Below are positions 1 to 10,400 of a stretch of 64,000 nucleotides of DNA, piece by piece (the first letter of the stretch is position 1; each line of letters opens with the position of its first letter). Below the pieces are notes generated by a model. The model was not told the origin of the DNA and did no database searches. It was given only the letters and a program-made list of their open reading frames with translations. Source of the DNA: Acanthosepion esculentum (taxonomy: Eukaryota > Mollusca > Cephalopoda > Sepiida > Sepiidae); the NCBI GenBank assembly GCA_964036315.1, contig OZ038479.1, positions 59,981,746-60,045,745 of the forward strand, in the 5' to 3' direction. The translations under genes and the position numbers were made by a program.

Positions 1-695
1 AACCCTTACGCACCAGTTAACAGACTTCTAGAATGACAGACATTTCAAAAAACAACACTCGAAAAGTATATGGGGCATTTATTTTATGTGACAAGACAGG
101 AATTTCAATAATTTGAAAGTTCTTTTACCATACATACTATCAGTTAATAGTTTTTTTGCTGCTTACTTTATAATTTTGTAAAGAATTTGCTTCCACGGGT
201 CATAGAAGAAATGTACATCTTCCTCGTAGTTTAACGGGTCTTCTAATTGAGTGTACAATTTCAAGAATATTGATAAAGATTGGCCACTTTGATTTTGTAA
301 AATTTAGTCTTGAAAAAGAAATCATATTTCACATTTTCAGCTGTCCAAAGCAAAATACCGTTTTAACTCACTGTAAAAAATGATTCAATGAATAAATGCA
401 CATACAAATTACATATTTAGAAAGATTTCCAGCCATATGAATATTTTTAAGACTGGACCAGAAATACACAAAAATTTGCAAGTTGAATGAACTAAGTTGC
501 AAATTTATCAATATCAGATGAAATCAGATAGTGACTGGAAATGCTACAATTACACAAGAAAATGAATGGCTTCCTTAGAAAGCAGAAATACTAGATTAAA
601 AACTGAATCAAAAACTGGAGTATCAAGGAAAAAAAAAAAAGAAACTGGTACTAAACATAAACTACCAGACCAACCAACTCTATTATTATTTTTAT

Positions 696-700
<5 letters not shown>
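1..700. other. AT-rich non-coding DNA, nothing recognised
   Basis: No reading frame with protein-like composition and no recognisable repeat boundary was seen. The sequence is AT-rich with short A and T runs. Confidence 0.5.

Positions 701-703
<3 letters not shown>

Positions 704-765
<62 letters not shown>
704..765. repeat. (TA)n(CA)n compound microsatellite
   Basis: An uninterrupted TA run to about 750 is followed by a CA run to about 765. The low-complexity peptides readable across it on both strands are artefacts of the dinucleotide repeat. Confidence 0.95.
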
Positions 766-1020
766 CTTATAAGAGATGGTTCTTTGGGTTCAGAGTGCTA
801 TTTGTAGATGGTGAATATCAGGTGCTGTAAGCTTTGAAATGCAGGTCATGTAATGGATAATGGATAAAATTCTCCCCCCACTCCAGTTATAGGTTAAATT
901 AGCAAGACTATATAATGTCACAACTTAGAGAATACAATGGTATAACTTAGCATTAGTTATAAAACACAAAATCATTTTCTCATTTTGAAATGGGAATTCA
1001 ATGCAAAACACTTCTGGTCT
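766..1020. repeat. Fragments resembling zinc-finger locus 5' flanks
   Basis: Two short blocks resemble the DNA upstream of ZNF-1. One, near 772-815 (AGAGATGGTTCT, then GCTATTTGTAG), matches the area around 22330-22365. The other, near 948-1045 (CATTAGTTATAAAACA, then GGAATTCAATGCAAAACA, then CTGTAGA), matches 22170-22300. The blocks are in the opposite order here, so this is a rearranged fragment and not a clean flank of another array. Confidence 0.45.
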
Positions 1021-1560
1021 AAAATATTGCTTCTGTAGAGCACTTTTGTATTGGATAAAAATCTTACTAAATCTTTTTCGAAATTTTAGTGAACCAGCTT
1101 ATTTACCTATAAAGTAATTCTTAAAAATTAAATACTTTCAAAAGTCTAATATTTTATTGAATTTTTTTAGATACTTTTTTAACGAAGATATGTTAAAAGC
1201 CTGCACTGTTTCTGTCCCTAAAATTGAATCTCAAAAAGAAAAAAATAATTACAGTATTTCTCTCATTGAAAAAGAAAAAGTTGATTATATTTAAAAAAAT
1301 GAAAAAAATATATTTAGTGAAATATGTAAAAAAAGGAAATAAAAAATTTTGAAAATGTGATGATGATGGTCGGTCAGTCAGTCAAAGAATTTGACACAAA
1401 GTCAATGCAATTTATGAAGCCGGATCCTTGCTACCAGGAGAAACAACTCTTAAAACATGGGACATTATTTTTGAATTGTGCCTCCAGAAATGTTTTTAAT
1501 ATATTTTTTGGCACATTAAAAAATTACTGTAAAAATAGAAACACTTTGCAGATTGTAATA
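1021..1560. other. AT-rich non-coding DNA
   Basis: Nothing recognised apart from a short GATG/GGTC/AGTC simple patch near 1358-1385. The short open frame from 1357 starts in this simple patch and has no domain-like content. Confidence 0.4.
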
Positions 1561-4110
1561 AGCTTTCAAATTTAAGATCTCTAAAAATAGATCAGTTAAT
1601 AAGAGCATTTGCTGAGATACACAATTTTAAAATATTTAACAACTTCATCACATTTTGTATTTAAAATTGGAATAAAAAAAAAGAAAATTCTTGTAAAAAT
1701 TCATTTTTCATCAAAAAATATTTTGGTTTCAGACAATAATGTCCTTAATATATATTATTTATAATATAAAAAAAAGCCATTAAAAGTTTTTTTTTAATTA
1801 AATAATGTCTACGTTTTATTTATATTTTTATTGGGTCTTGTAAAGTTTGGGTTGAAAAACGCACCTTGATTTGCAAAAAAAAAAAAAAAATTGACGATTT
1901 ATATTCTTCAAAGTCTTCTGCATTTAATTAAAAAATTACAAAAACAAAACACATGTATTTGAGTTTTCATAAAATTAAGTAAAGGGGTGGGTAACAGATG
2001 TTAAAAAAAAAAGAGTTTTACCTAGGCACCTCCGCTTTTTCGCGGGAAAACAGATAGCGTAATGAAAAATGCCACAAACTTAACGAAAATAAAGTTTTAT
2101 CGTCAAAATGCTTATGTTATTATTAAGAATAAGATGAAAGACCAAAGTATTTTTTAATTATTTTTTGAAATTTTTAATCCTTTCTAACACGTTCGAAATT
2201 TTGGTTAAAGTCTTCTTTTCGAATTAAGCATGTAATTGTAATGTAAATGTACGCCTAAATATAACTATTCGGCAAATTTTTATTACATATTTAGCGCGGT
2301 GCTTAAAAAGCAAATTTACCCGGATTTTTTTCCATTCGGTTTTCCTTTACTGAAAAAAAAAACCCCAAAAAAAACAATTTCTGCCATGATAAACTTCCTG
2401 GACAAACTTTTCAAAATAGAATTAAAAATTTAAAATGAATCACATGGAAATAATGGCGGTCGAAATGAAGATTTTATTTTCTAAAAATAAAATGATTTGT
2501 GATTTTTCTTTCTACTAAAAAAAAGTAATAATTTTTCTTTCAACCGACTTCATTCAATAATTCAACATTATTTTGAGAAATAATTTGCTGTACTTTTAAT
2601 TTTCTTTTGTCTTGAAAAGTAGACGTGGCGCCAATGAACGAAGAGAAAGAAAAAAGTTTTTTTGCAGAAAAACATTTCAGTAAAGTTGTCTAACTTAAAT
2701 CAAACTAGAACAAACTTTTCTTTATTCCGTAATCTTTCCTCTTTAATCGTATCTCTGTGTTATGAAAATAAAAAGGGAATTAATAAAAATAAAGTAGTAT
2801 ATTTTCCCTCGTATTTTTTGTTGTAGTAATAATACTTAAAAATAAAATTATATTAACTTTTAAAAATAAAATTCTAACGACTAAAAAAAAAAAAGAAACA
2901 TTTCAGTGAAATAGTCATAAATAAATTTATTCCATAAATTTTTCATATTTAAAAAATATTAATCAATCTCAACTTTAAAACACATGGAATGTTTTTTATT
3001 TACCAAAAAAAGAAAAAAAGGGGCTGTTTAGGAGGTTAAATATTTTTTCCAACATGACAAATTCTACACTAGTTTTAGGAAAATTAAAAAATCGGATCTT
3101 TTTTTTAGCCTAGTTTGTTTTTATATTTCAAAATATTTCTTTAAAATATTTGACAAGAAACCGAATTTATTTCCTAGTGTTTTTTTTACGATGCTCACAA
3201 AAAAGAAAAATATTAAGAGAAAAGTCGTTAAATAACGATTTTCTTTTTACTTTTGCTCAATAAAATCATTTTTTTTTCTTCCACTTACCTTTTCAGTTTT
3301 CGCTTTCAGGCCAGAAATAAAACGGGATTATTTTTTTATGTTCAAATGATATTGTTTGGATTTCTCTATCAACTTGATCAATTCTTGTATTGAATTGAAA
3401 CGAATTATGAAGAAACGGAAGAACACACGGGAAATTAGTTTATTTTTTTTTACGAAACTATTTCGTTTGATAATGTCAGAGTATAACCGGTGTATACAGG
3501 CTTTGGTTCCTTGAGATTCAAATCCTTAGATTTCTTGACATGCACTGAGAAAAAAAGATTAATTTTTTTTTTTTTTTTTTGACAATAAATACTGCCATTT
3601 TCTAAGTCTTTCGTTATGTGCCATGTCTCTTCAGGCCCTAGGCAGTTGTATTTGGTTCTTCTCCAATTTGCATGGTGGAAAATTGGACACCTCAGTAAAA
3701 AAAAAAAAAAAATTTTTTACTGGAAAACTGAAAAATATACAAAAATCTAAAACTTAAAGTAGAATCGGAAGTATTTGCGTTTTTAAACGTTTTTATTTAT
3801 GTAAAAAAACTGTAAATTAAATACTGAAACTGTCACTAAAAAAACAAAAATGCCTTTTTGATGGCAGGTTGTAAAAGAAAAAAAAAAAAAAACACGTCGA
3901 TTTTAATAATCTTCCAAATTAATCTAATTATTGGATTTTAATATATAAGTCAATTTTTAAAAAAGAATATAGGAGTCTTTCTTCAAAATTATTGAAAATA
4001 AAATTATTTCGCTCGATTGTATCGTAGCGTCTGTTCCAGCGAACTGACTCTTTCAATTTGACCTTGACAGTTTGTGTTTGTTAAAAAAAAAAGATTATAT
4101 CTCCTGTGCA
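1560..4110. repeat. Large AT-rich interspersed repeat, copy A
   Basis: A mosaic of blocks recurs in the same order near 31.3-34.0 kb and 48.7-50.15 kb. Landmarks are GAGTTTTCATAAAATTA at about 1960, GACGTGGCG at about 2623, CTTTATTCCGTAATCTTTC at about 2720, AAAACGGGAT at about 3319 and TTTGGTTCCTT at about 3502. The block at 2040-2260 reads as the reverse complement of the 29965-30130 and 31860-32070 blocks. No coding capacity is visible. The class is unknown; a non-autonomous DNA transposon or Helitron-like element is possible. Confidence 0.6.
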
Positions 4111-4320
4111 TCGTTTAGGAGATATTTTAATTTTACGGTAGTTATTCAAAAGTCAAAACAAATACTATTTCTTTCCTGTTCGTAGTTTTGATATGTCCAG
4201 TTAGAGTTATTTTTATAACTTTCATTCATAACTAAAACTAAAAGTAAACTTCCAAGATCAGCATTTGTAACGCTCATACCACAAAAAAAAATTTAAAAAA
4301 TCAACACGCTGAATTCAAGT
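4110..4320. other. AT-rich spacer
   Basis: No feature recognised between the large repeat and the GC-richer block. Confidence 0.4.
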
Positions 4321-5500
4321 GATAGGCCGCGAATCTGATCCTCACACCCCGGATTCTTCTGGAAGGTGGCAGAGGAGTAGAAAGGATTTTTCCCGCCGGA
4401 GTAGATGCTGTGGTTGTACTGTTCCGTGCCAGAGGACCTCTCTCCTCACTTGCGCCCCATTCCCCCGCTGCGTAACTTCTGTTCCGTAGCGGAGCTATTA
4501 CCGGCTATGACCAGCTAAGACAAGGTCTGACCAGCGGCCCGAGTGGAAACACCCCCCCCCCCAAAAAAAACAACCTTTGGTCAAAACCTGGCTCAATTCA
4601 AGGTAAATCCTGAGTCACAAATCTGATTAACTAGGTAATATAGTGTTGACCAACTTCAACCCATTTCCCCCTTTTCTGGGCTTGTGCCACAATTACTGTA
4701 TCTAGTATTCAGTAATAAATAACGGTATAGGATAGTTAATTTTGCTAGATCAGATTACGGCTGAGTAGTGAGTTTGATCCTCACTGGTTGCCCCCACACT
4801 TTCGGCTTTGTGCCACATCTAAGCTAGATTCTTATGGCGTAAACTGTAATGAATGAATGGGTCCATATCATCTGAATAACTAGGTATAGGATAGTTAGTG
4901 TTGACCAATCTCAACCCATTCCCCCTTTTGGCCTTGTGCCACAGTTATCGTATTTTTAACAGTAATAAATAATGAGTCTTCTTGCTTCAGTTCCCCATGT
5001 TAAATAATTGACCTTGTGTCGCATCCTAACTTAGTGGGGGTAAAAATACCAAGACACCCAGTTGCGGTTCAGAGACTATGATAATATTGTACTATCTGTT
5101 CTGCAACATTGGCTAGCTAAGGCAACCTTTGTGTCCAATCCCACGGGGGCTGGGCAAATTTTGACCAATGACCTGAGTGTATGCGCTCGGGTTCCCCACG
5201 TTAAATTACACGACCTTGTTTGGCATCTTAACTCAGTGACGGATCACTGGTAAATACCAAGAATCTCTCAGTCGCGGTCAAGAGACTATGATCAAATTGT
5301 TGTGTACCAGGCTTTTTGCCTAATCTCGTATAAGTGGGGTGGGGGTAAATTTTGACCAGTGGCCCGAGTGTACATGCTTGGGTTCCCCACATTAAATAAC
5401 TGACCTTGTGTTGCATCCTGACTTAGCGGGGAGTCTTTGGTAAATACCATAGACGCTACTTGGCGTTGGCAAGAAGATGATTGTGTAGTATCCATGCCTG
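4320..5500. repeat. GC-richer block with degenerate ~195-bp tandem units
   Basis: GTTCCCCA followed by a TTAAAT block and GACCTTGT starts near 4990, 5191 and 5382, giving spacings of 201 and 191 bp. Each unit continues through a CTTAG/CTCAG block, a TAAATACCA block and an AGACTATGAT-like block. The linker TTTGACCA-TG(A/G)CC-GAGTGTA recurs between units and a related piece lies at about 4520. A second pair (about 4635-4735 and 4875-4975) repeats GTGTTGACCAA, CAACCCATT, CCCCCTTTT and TGTGCCACA. A C run lies at about 4551-4562. No coding frame is convincing. An LTR or a composite satellite is possible. Confidence 0.65.
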
Positions 5501-5639
5501 TTTCCGACTTCAATACCCCCCACACTCACACACACTGGCTAACTCAGAAAGCCGCACTAGCCGACTTTGTCAACACAAATTTTTTCTATCTCAGCTAACA
5601 GATCAACTGATTTCCACCTACCATGTCTTCGCCTGGCAT

Positions 5640-6020
5640 CTAAGTCTTTTCTTCACTTCATGTTATGCTGATCCTGTCCTTTTCAGGACAAACCTAAGTC
5701 TTTCTTGACTGTATGATACCTGTCCTTTTCAGGACAAACTTAAGTTGTTTCTCAGCTGCACATTATGTTGACCCTGTCCTTTTCAGGACAAACCTAAGTC
5801 TTTTCCTGGCTGCATGTATGCGATATCTACCTGTCCTTTTCAGGACAAATCTCAGTAATTTCTCAGCTACATGATATGCAGTAGCTAACTGTCCCTTTCA
5901 GGACAGATCTCAGTTATTTCTCAGTTACATGATATACAATAATAAACTGTCCTTTTCTGGGCAAACAGTCTTTTCTCACTATATTATATGCAATGATCAA
6001 CTGTCCTCTTTGGGGACACA
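5640..6020. repeat. Seven tandem ~55-bp units, each with a short inverted repeat
   Basis: The motif TGTCCTTTTCAGGACA, or a close variant, starts at 5675, 5721, 5775, 5832, 5890, 5949 and 6002, at spacings of 46 to 59 bp. TGTCCT and AGGACA are perfectly inverted around TTTC in the first four units and degrade in the last two. The spacers share TAAGTCTTTTC or CTCAGTTATTTCTCAG and CATGATATGCA-like blocks. The motif could be a protein-binding dyad or an RNA hairpin. Confidence 0.8.
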
Positions 6021-6094
6021 ACGTCTTCTACCAATCCACCCGATGATTCAGACTTCACTCCCCTGCTTCCCATCATCTCGTGGATCACAGTGGC

Positions 6095-6310
6095 TTCAGC
6101 TGCCTACCCTGGGATAAGAATGACAGCTAATATCAACTCAACACACTGACTGCCTATTCACATTCAGCACTACCCAAGCCACTTCAGAGTCATCTTTGGG
6201 CTACCAAGTGCCGTCTACGCTGGGATACGATTGCCAGCAAATAATAACTCAACACACCAACTGTCCATCAACCTTCGGTACTACCCAAGCTGCTCCAGTC
6301 ATCATCATTT
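6095..6310. repeat. Two ~115-bp tandem copies
   Basis: CTGGGATA, then CAACTCAACACAC, then CACTACCCAAGCC with CAGAGTCATC (about 6108-6195) is repeated as CTGGGATA, AACTCAACACACCAACTG, TACTACCCAAGCTGC and CAGTCATCATC (about 6220-6310). It directly follows the hairpin array and probably belongs to the same element. Confidence 0.6.
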
Positions 6311-6319
6311 GTTGGTGCA

Positions 6320-6497
6320 TCTAACACCAAAAGTTAACTCCCAGCATGACCACACATGGTATTTAAAACATCTGTATCCTTTGTTTCTTTCATTGTATTT
6401 TTGCAATAAATTTTGGCATATTTTTATCCAAACTCCTCGTTCTAGTTATCCTTTTCTTGGCCTGTTAAGAGAATTTAATTCGAGAACCACTACTACA
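6320..6497 (+). repeat. LTR-like 3' terminus
   Basis: A TTGCAATAAATTTTGGCAT stretch carrying AATAAA, followed about 80 bp later by GAACCACTACTACA ending near 6497, looks like the R/U5 end of an LTR. The tandem repeats at 4.3-6.3 kb would then be its U3. No primer-binding site or internal coding region follows, so this would be a solo LTR. Its 5' boundary and target duplication were not found. Confidence 0.35.
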
Positions 6498-6549
6498 ATA
6501 TTTTACAAGTTCATGTTCTAGCCTTTTTTCTCATCTTTGTCCTGACATA

Positions 6550-6830
6550 CACCCCTGCTTCCAAAGCCTTGATTGTTATCAGAGATAAAATAAATAAAAA
6601 AAAATATATATTTTCTGATGAACGAGAGAGCTGGAAAATATAAAAAGAAATTAGACCTCCCCTGCCATGGTGCCATAAAGTCGGGGGTGAGGGTATGCTC
6701 ACAACTTGTCAGACTCTTGTTTCCAAAAACCATCTCCCAAACCTTTGATTCTTATCAGAGATAAGAATATATTTTCTGGTGAATATGAGGGGGCGAGAAA
6801 GTGTATAAGCAAATTTGGAAGGAAAAGTTC
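6550..6830. repeat. ~179-bp tandem duplication
   Basis: The block with CCAAAGCCTTGATTGTTATCAGAGATAA, read in parts, begins near 6560. Its partner CCAAACCTTTGATTCTTATC with AGAGATAAGA begins near 6736. Both continue into TATTTTCTG(A/G)TGAA and a purine-rich stretch. Confidence 0.6.
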
Positions 6831-6949
6831 CCGATATTTCTGAGCCTTCTAATCTCGATAAATACTGAAAATATGTGCCTCTTTGGCAGTCAGTATTTGA
6901 TATCATCTGCGATAACATCAGGTTGGTGACAGTAACATCAGTCATCTTC

Positions 6950-7480
6950 AGAACCTGTTTCTAGAAAGAAACCTAAAGATAGAATGTTGGCTATCTACTA
7001 ATCTACTTGAGATCTGCTTCCTAGGATTTTGAAATTCCTGTTGTCGGCCCACAAATTCACTCAACTACAAAATATGGATTGTTTCCCCCTCAACAAGAGC
7101 TCTGAAGAAATCTTATGTGAGTGTCAATCCCTTAAGAACAATTTACTTGCTTAAAGAACTTTTAGGTGCTCAGAGAAATATTTTGAGCAAGACTTTACAA
7201 TACATGAACACTTTTTGTTCCTTTAAGTTAAAGGAATTTTCTTCTCCCTTTCTTTCTCTCATATTTTGTATATATCCCTTTACCTTTCTTGTAAAGAAAC
7301 ATTTTTTTCTTATATTGTTACACCTTGAGCAGGAGTATGAGTCTTTATTCTTCCGCCTAAAAGAGAGAATTGTCCGCTCTAAACTTTCAAGCTGCTGTTA
7401 CTTTTATCGATTCTGTCACCTTTAACTGTAATCCTTTTATGCGGGAAAGCCGGGATGAATTTTTCATATTTTGCTCAAAA
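6950..7480. other. Unassigned sequence
   Basis: A 102-codon open frame at 7117-7425 (+) contains a hydrophobic run (SLIFCIYPFTFLV) but no recognisable domain, splice context or repeated homology. It is not called as a gene. Confidence 0.4.
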
Positions 7481-7920
7481 TAAACTTTTCTGAAACTTTA
7501 TTTGAAGAATATTAACTGATTTAAAGTAGGATTAATATTTGAAACAAATATTATTTACTTTAAAATATGACAGAAATTCATTTTTTTGATGTGAGCACCT
7601 GTTTTATATAATTTTAAAGTACTCAGTAATCTTAAAAATTTATGAAATTAATATCTGTAATCTAATGTCTGATTGAATTTTGGCTCTAAGATAGAAAATA
7701 AGTACACTAACTATAAATTTAATATAGTTAGTGCACTTATTTTCTGATAATGTTGTGTATAGTTGCCCATACTTACAAAATCAGCATGTTTATACACATA
7801 CAAAAAAATTCAAAATTCTTTTAAAACTATTGTTGCTTGATAATTTGCATTAAGCTTTTCCATTAAAGTAAATATAGTTTTCACTTAATAACAATATCAC
7901 CTAAAGATCAACATACTTGT
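7481..7920 (+). repeat. Dispersed AT-rich repeat (family R1), partial copy
   Basis: Near-identical over about 430 bp to 10688-11134. It starts with AAACTTTTCTGAAACTTTATTTGAAGAATATT, given here as a landmark in two parts (AAACTTTTCTGAAACTTTAT and TTGAAGAATATT), runs through the palindrome at 7693-7745, and ends with TAACAATATCACCTAAA. More diverged copies lie at 34990-36030 and, on the opposite strand, at 46390-47190. The window also ends inside another copy. Confidence 0.85.
7693..7745. repeat. 53-bp hairpin (23-bp inverted arms)
   Basis: The arm at 7693-7715 pairs with 7723-7745 around the 7-base loop AATTTAA, with one mismatch (C at 7734). It lies inside the R1 repeat. The copy at 10924-10976 is a perfect version. 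Confidence 0.9.
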
Positions 7921-8195
7921 TTCCTTTCATAAGACTCGGTGGGTGCGTTAGGTGGAGGAATTTTTTTAAGTGATATACTTCTTTCTTTTTCTTTACGTGA
8001 ACAGTCTAGATATTTTTTTTCAGAGTTTGCAGAATATTTGTAGTTAATATCAGATGGCATATACATCTTTTAAAATGTCTGTCATTGCAAGTTTAACTGG
8101 TAAATTAGCCAAAAAACTCAATACCATTAAATGCAATATAGTTATTATTCTTGATGTTTTCAAGCACTAAATGTTCCCGATATCTTTCCCTAAAC
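7920..8195. other. AT-rich spacer
   Basis: Nothing recognised. Confidence 0.4.
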
Positions 8196-8199
8196 TAGA

Positions 8200-8400
8200 G
8201 TCTAGATTGAATAGGTGTCAGAAGGAGTTAAAATTATGCCTACTGTGCATGAATAGGAAACATTACAAGGATGAATGTAGTGGGAGGAACTAAATGTAAG
8301 TTCTGTAACTCTAGGTAGGAGTCATGCATTGTGTTATGCCAATACCACCTATATAGAAGGCCTGTTTGATGGGTAGGGCTTGTGTTGATGTCCCTATATG
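8200..8400 (+). pseudogene. BEL/Pao-like gag zinc-knuckle relic
   Basis: Plus-strand translation from about 8206 reads RCQKELKLCLLCMNRKHY followed by KDEC. This is a C-x2-C-x4-H-x4-C knuckle (CLLCMNRKHYKDEC) preceded by the basic stretch typical of BEL/Pao gag proteins. After a shift of frame, KCKFCNSR resembles the start of the usual second cysteine cluster. Stops and a frameshift interrupt it within about 60 codons, and no protease or RT follows, so only a short fragment remains. The family call rests on the spacing of the knuckle and the KLC context. The element differs in sequence from the longer BEL/Pao relic at 24.6-29.5 kb. Confidence 0.55.
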
Positions 8401-8589
8401 TAGTATAAACTCTGAGAAATATTTTTGCTAGTATTTACAAACATAAAATAAATTCAAAATTATTAAAATATTGGGCATTGTTGAATTGTAGTATGCTTTT
8501 CTAGTTATCAGTGAATAGTCTTAATTCAATATCAGTATTGTTTGAATACTATAAGGCAATTTTAAAAGATTTAAAAGTTCATAAATTAT

Positions 8590-8960
8590 TCTTGTTAAAA
8601 TAAAAAAATGAAAACAATTATTGTAAAAAAAAAAAGAAATTTTTTTTCTGAAAACAATATTGTCAATAATATATCTTATTCATAAAAACAATTAAAAGTT
8701 CTTTTTTTTCTAGGTAAATAATTGTTACATTTATTATTTTACAATTCAGAGCAGGTTTAGTTTGACCCAAAATATTCATGATTAAATTTTCCAAGGAGTT
8801 TCCTTTATAGCTAACAGTAAGTACTACTTAAAAGAATTTCTCAAGATTTCATGAAATTAAATAAGTTGGGGTTAACAGAATTTTATTTTTACCAAGTTTT
8901 CTGAAAACAAAATGTTTAAATAATAATTTCATCCATTTGTAAGTCGTGAAGATTTCATTA
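8590..8960 (+). repeat. R1-family fragment
   Basis: The TTATTCATAAAAACAATTAAAAG, ACAATTCAGAGCAG and TTCCAAGGAGT blocks match the later part of family R1 as seen at 11180-11400 and 35470-35640. Confidence 0.7.
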
Positions 8961-8989
8961 AATATCTGAGAAACGTCTTAATTTGATAA

Positions 8990-9530
8990 GAATATCAAAA
9001 CCAATGTGCACATGTGCTTGTGCTCAGCAGTCAAAGTAGAATAATCAAAACCCAAGACTCAAAATAACTGATCAAAAGCTTTTATTTTTAGTTGAAAGAG
9101 GGTACAAAATAGTAGTGTATTCTGCAAGGGGAAAAATGATGCTTCCCAGTTTACAAAGTTCTTGGTTTTGTAGATAAATATTTATATGCCAGTTCCCATG
9201 GGAGGAACGAGAAATCTGAAGTCAAGCTGAAGTAGCCACTCGAGCTAGGCTTGAAGGTAATGTCCAGCGAATGGGAAAAGTGAAAAAGAGAGCTGTCCAT
9301 GAAGGTAGAGGCCGTTGAAAAGGAAGATGGAAAAGAGGCCTAATAGGGCTTGGTCAGCATTTTTATGGGTTTTGGGACTTCCAGTTATACCTTGCTGATT
9401 ACTTCTATTGCTGTTGTTGAATCAAGCAAAGTGAGGAAGCTCCCACATGCCACAACAGAAAAAAAGTGAGATAGTTTCTATGTTTTTCACCACAAAAAGA
9501 TGCTAAAGATAAACAAGATAAGATAAACAA
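8990..9530. other. Unassigned, moderately mixed composition
   Basis: The segment at about 9000-9470 is less AT-rich than its neighbours and may be a transposon relic, but I could not identify a protein family on either strand. Confidence 0.35.
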
Positions 9531-9579
9531 AGTTTCAAAGGTACTAAAAATGATTAAAAAAATCATTTTTACATCAAAA

Positions 9580-9720
9580 AATCTTTCCTCTTATAAAGAT
9601 TTTGACAACAAAACTTTGTTTTTATTAAGTTTGGGTTATTTTTTTATCATATATGCTCATTTTTTAGCAAATCTTTGGAAGTACCTACCATTGTCTAATT
9701 GAAAGAAGACTTGATATTCT
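9580..9720 (+). repeat. Terminal block of the AT-rich repeat family
   Basis: TTTTGACAACAAAACTTTG, TTAAGTTTGGG, TTTTTAGCAAAT and GGAAGTACCTACCATT match the blocks ending at 30080, 32070 and 36030. The sequence ends in the recurring GGTACCT-like motif. Confidence 0.7.
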
Positions 9721-10400
9721 AAATAAATAAAAGTAGAAATAATTATAATTAAGATAATTTTATGGAAAATTGTTACTTTCATCCTTAATGGATTTAATTA
9801 CACCAAAAATGTATTTAAAATACATTAAAAGTTTATTTATGTAACATGGACTGCTTGTACGAGTCAAGGGTCAATTTGGATGTGGTGAAATTAGTATTTT
9901 CCACTGAGGAAAGCAACACAAATTTTTGTGTGATGACAATCCAAAATATTTCAATTTAAATAACTAAGGGTTGGTAAGTCGTAAAAAAAATTGTGCTGTT
10001 GGATTGTTATTAAATGAGGGCTTTGTACATCCAGGAGCTAAGAAAAATAAAAAGATCTACAAAATAAAGTTTACCATTTTATTTACATGAACTATGCATG
10101 AGACAGAAGCGAACACTACATGAACATAGTACTTATAAAGAGTACTTGTCATTATTAAACTACTACTAGAGTATAGTAGTTCAAATATGGAGTTGTTTAT
10201 TTTACAACATCCATTCCCACCATATATCATTATAATTGATTTCAGTGTAGATTAGCCTCATGTAATTGCACAAAGTGTTGAACAATACAAAACAAATCTT
10301 TATATATCACTATATAAAGCTGAAGTTGACATTAGCGAGATGAAAACATCATTGCCACTAATATCTGTGGGATCTATTTCTGCTGCAACCTGTATAATAA
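9720..10400. other. AT-rich non-coding DNA
   Basis: No coding frame or repeat boundary was identified. Confidence 0.4.

Noticed and set aside
550..772. Overlapping open frames on both strands with runs of alternating Tyr-Ile
   Set aside because: They are translations of the TA/CA microsatellite.
4720..5500. Possible tRNA-derived SINE (box-B-like GTTTGATCC and CTTAGCGGGG stretches)
   Set aside because: No properly spaced A and B boxes and no A/T-rich tail; the tandem structure explains the similarity.
7117..7425. 102-codon hydrophobic open frame
   Set aside because: No domain, splice context or sign of selection; AT-rich sequence gives Phe/Leu-rich frames by chance.
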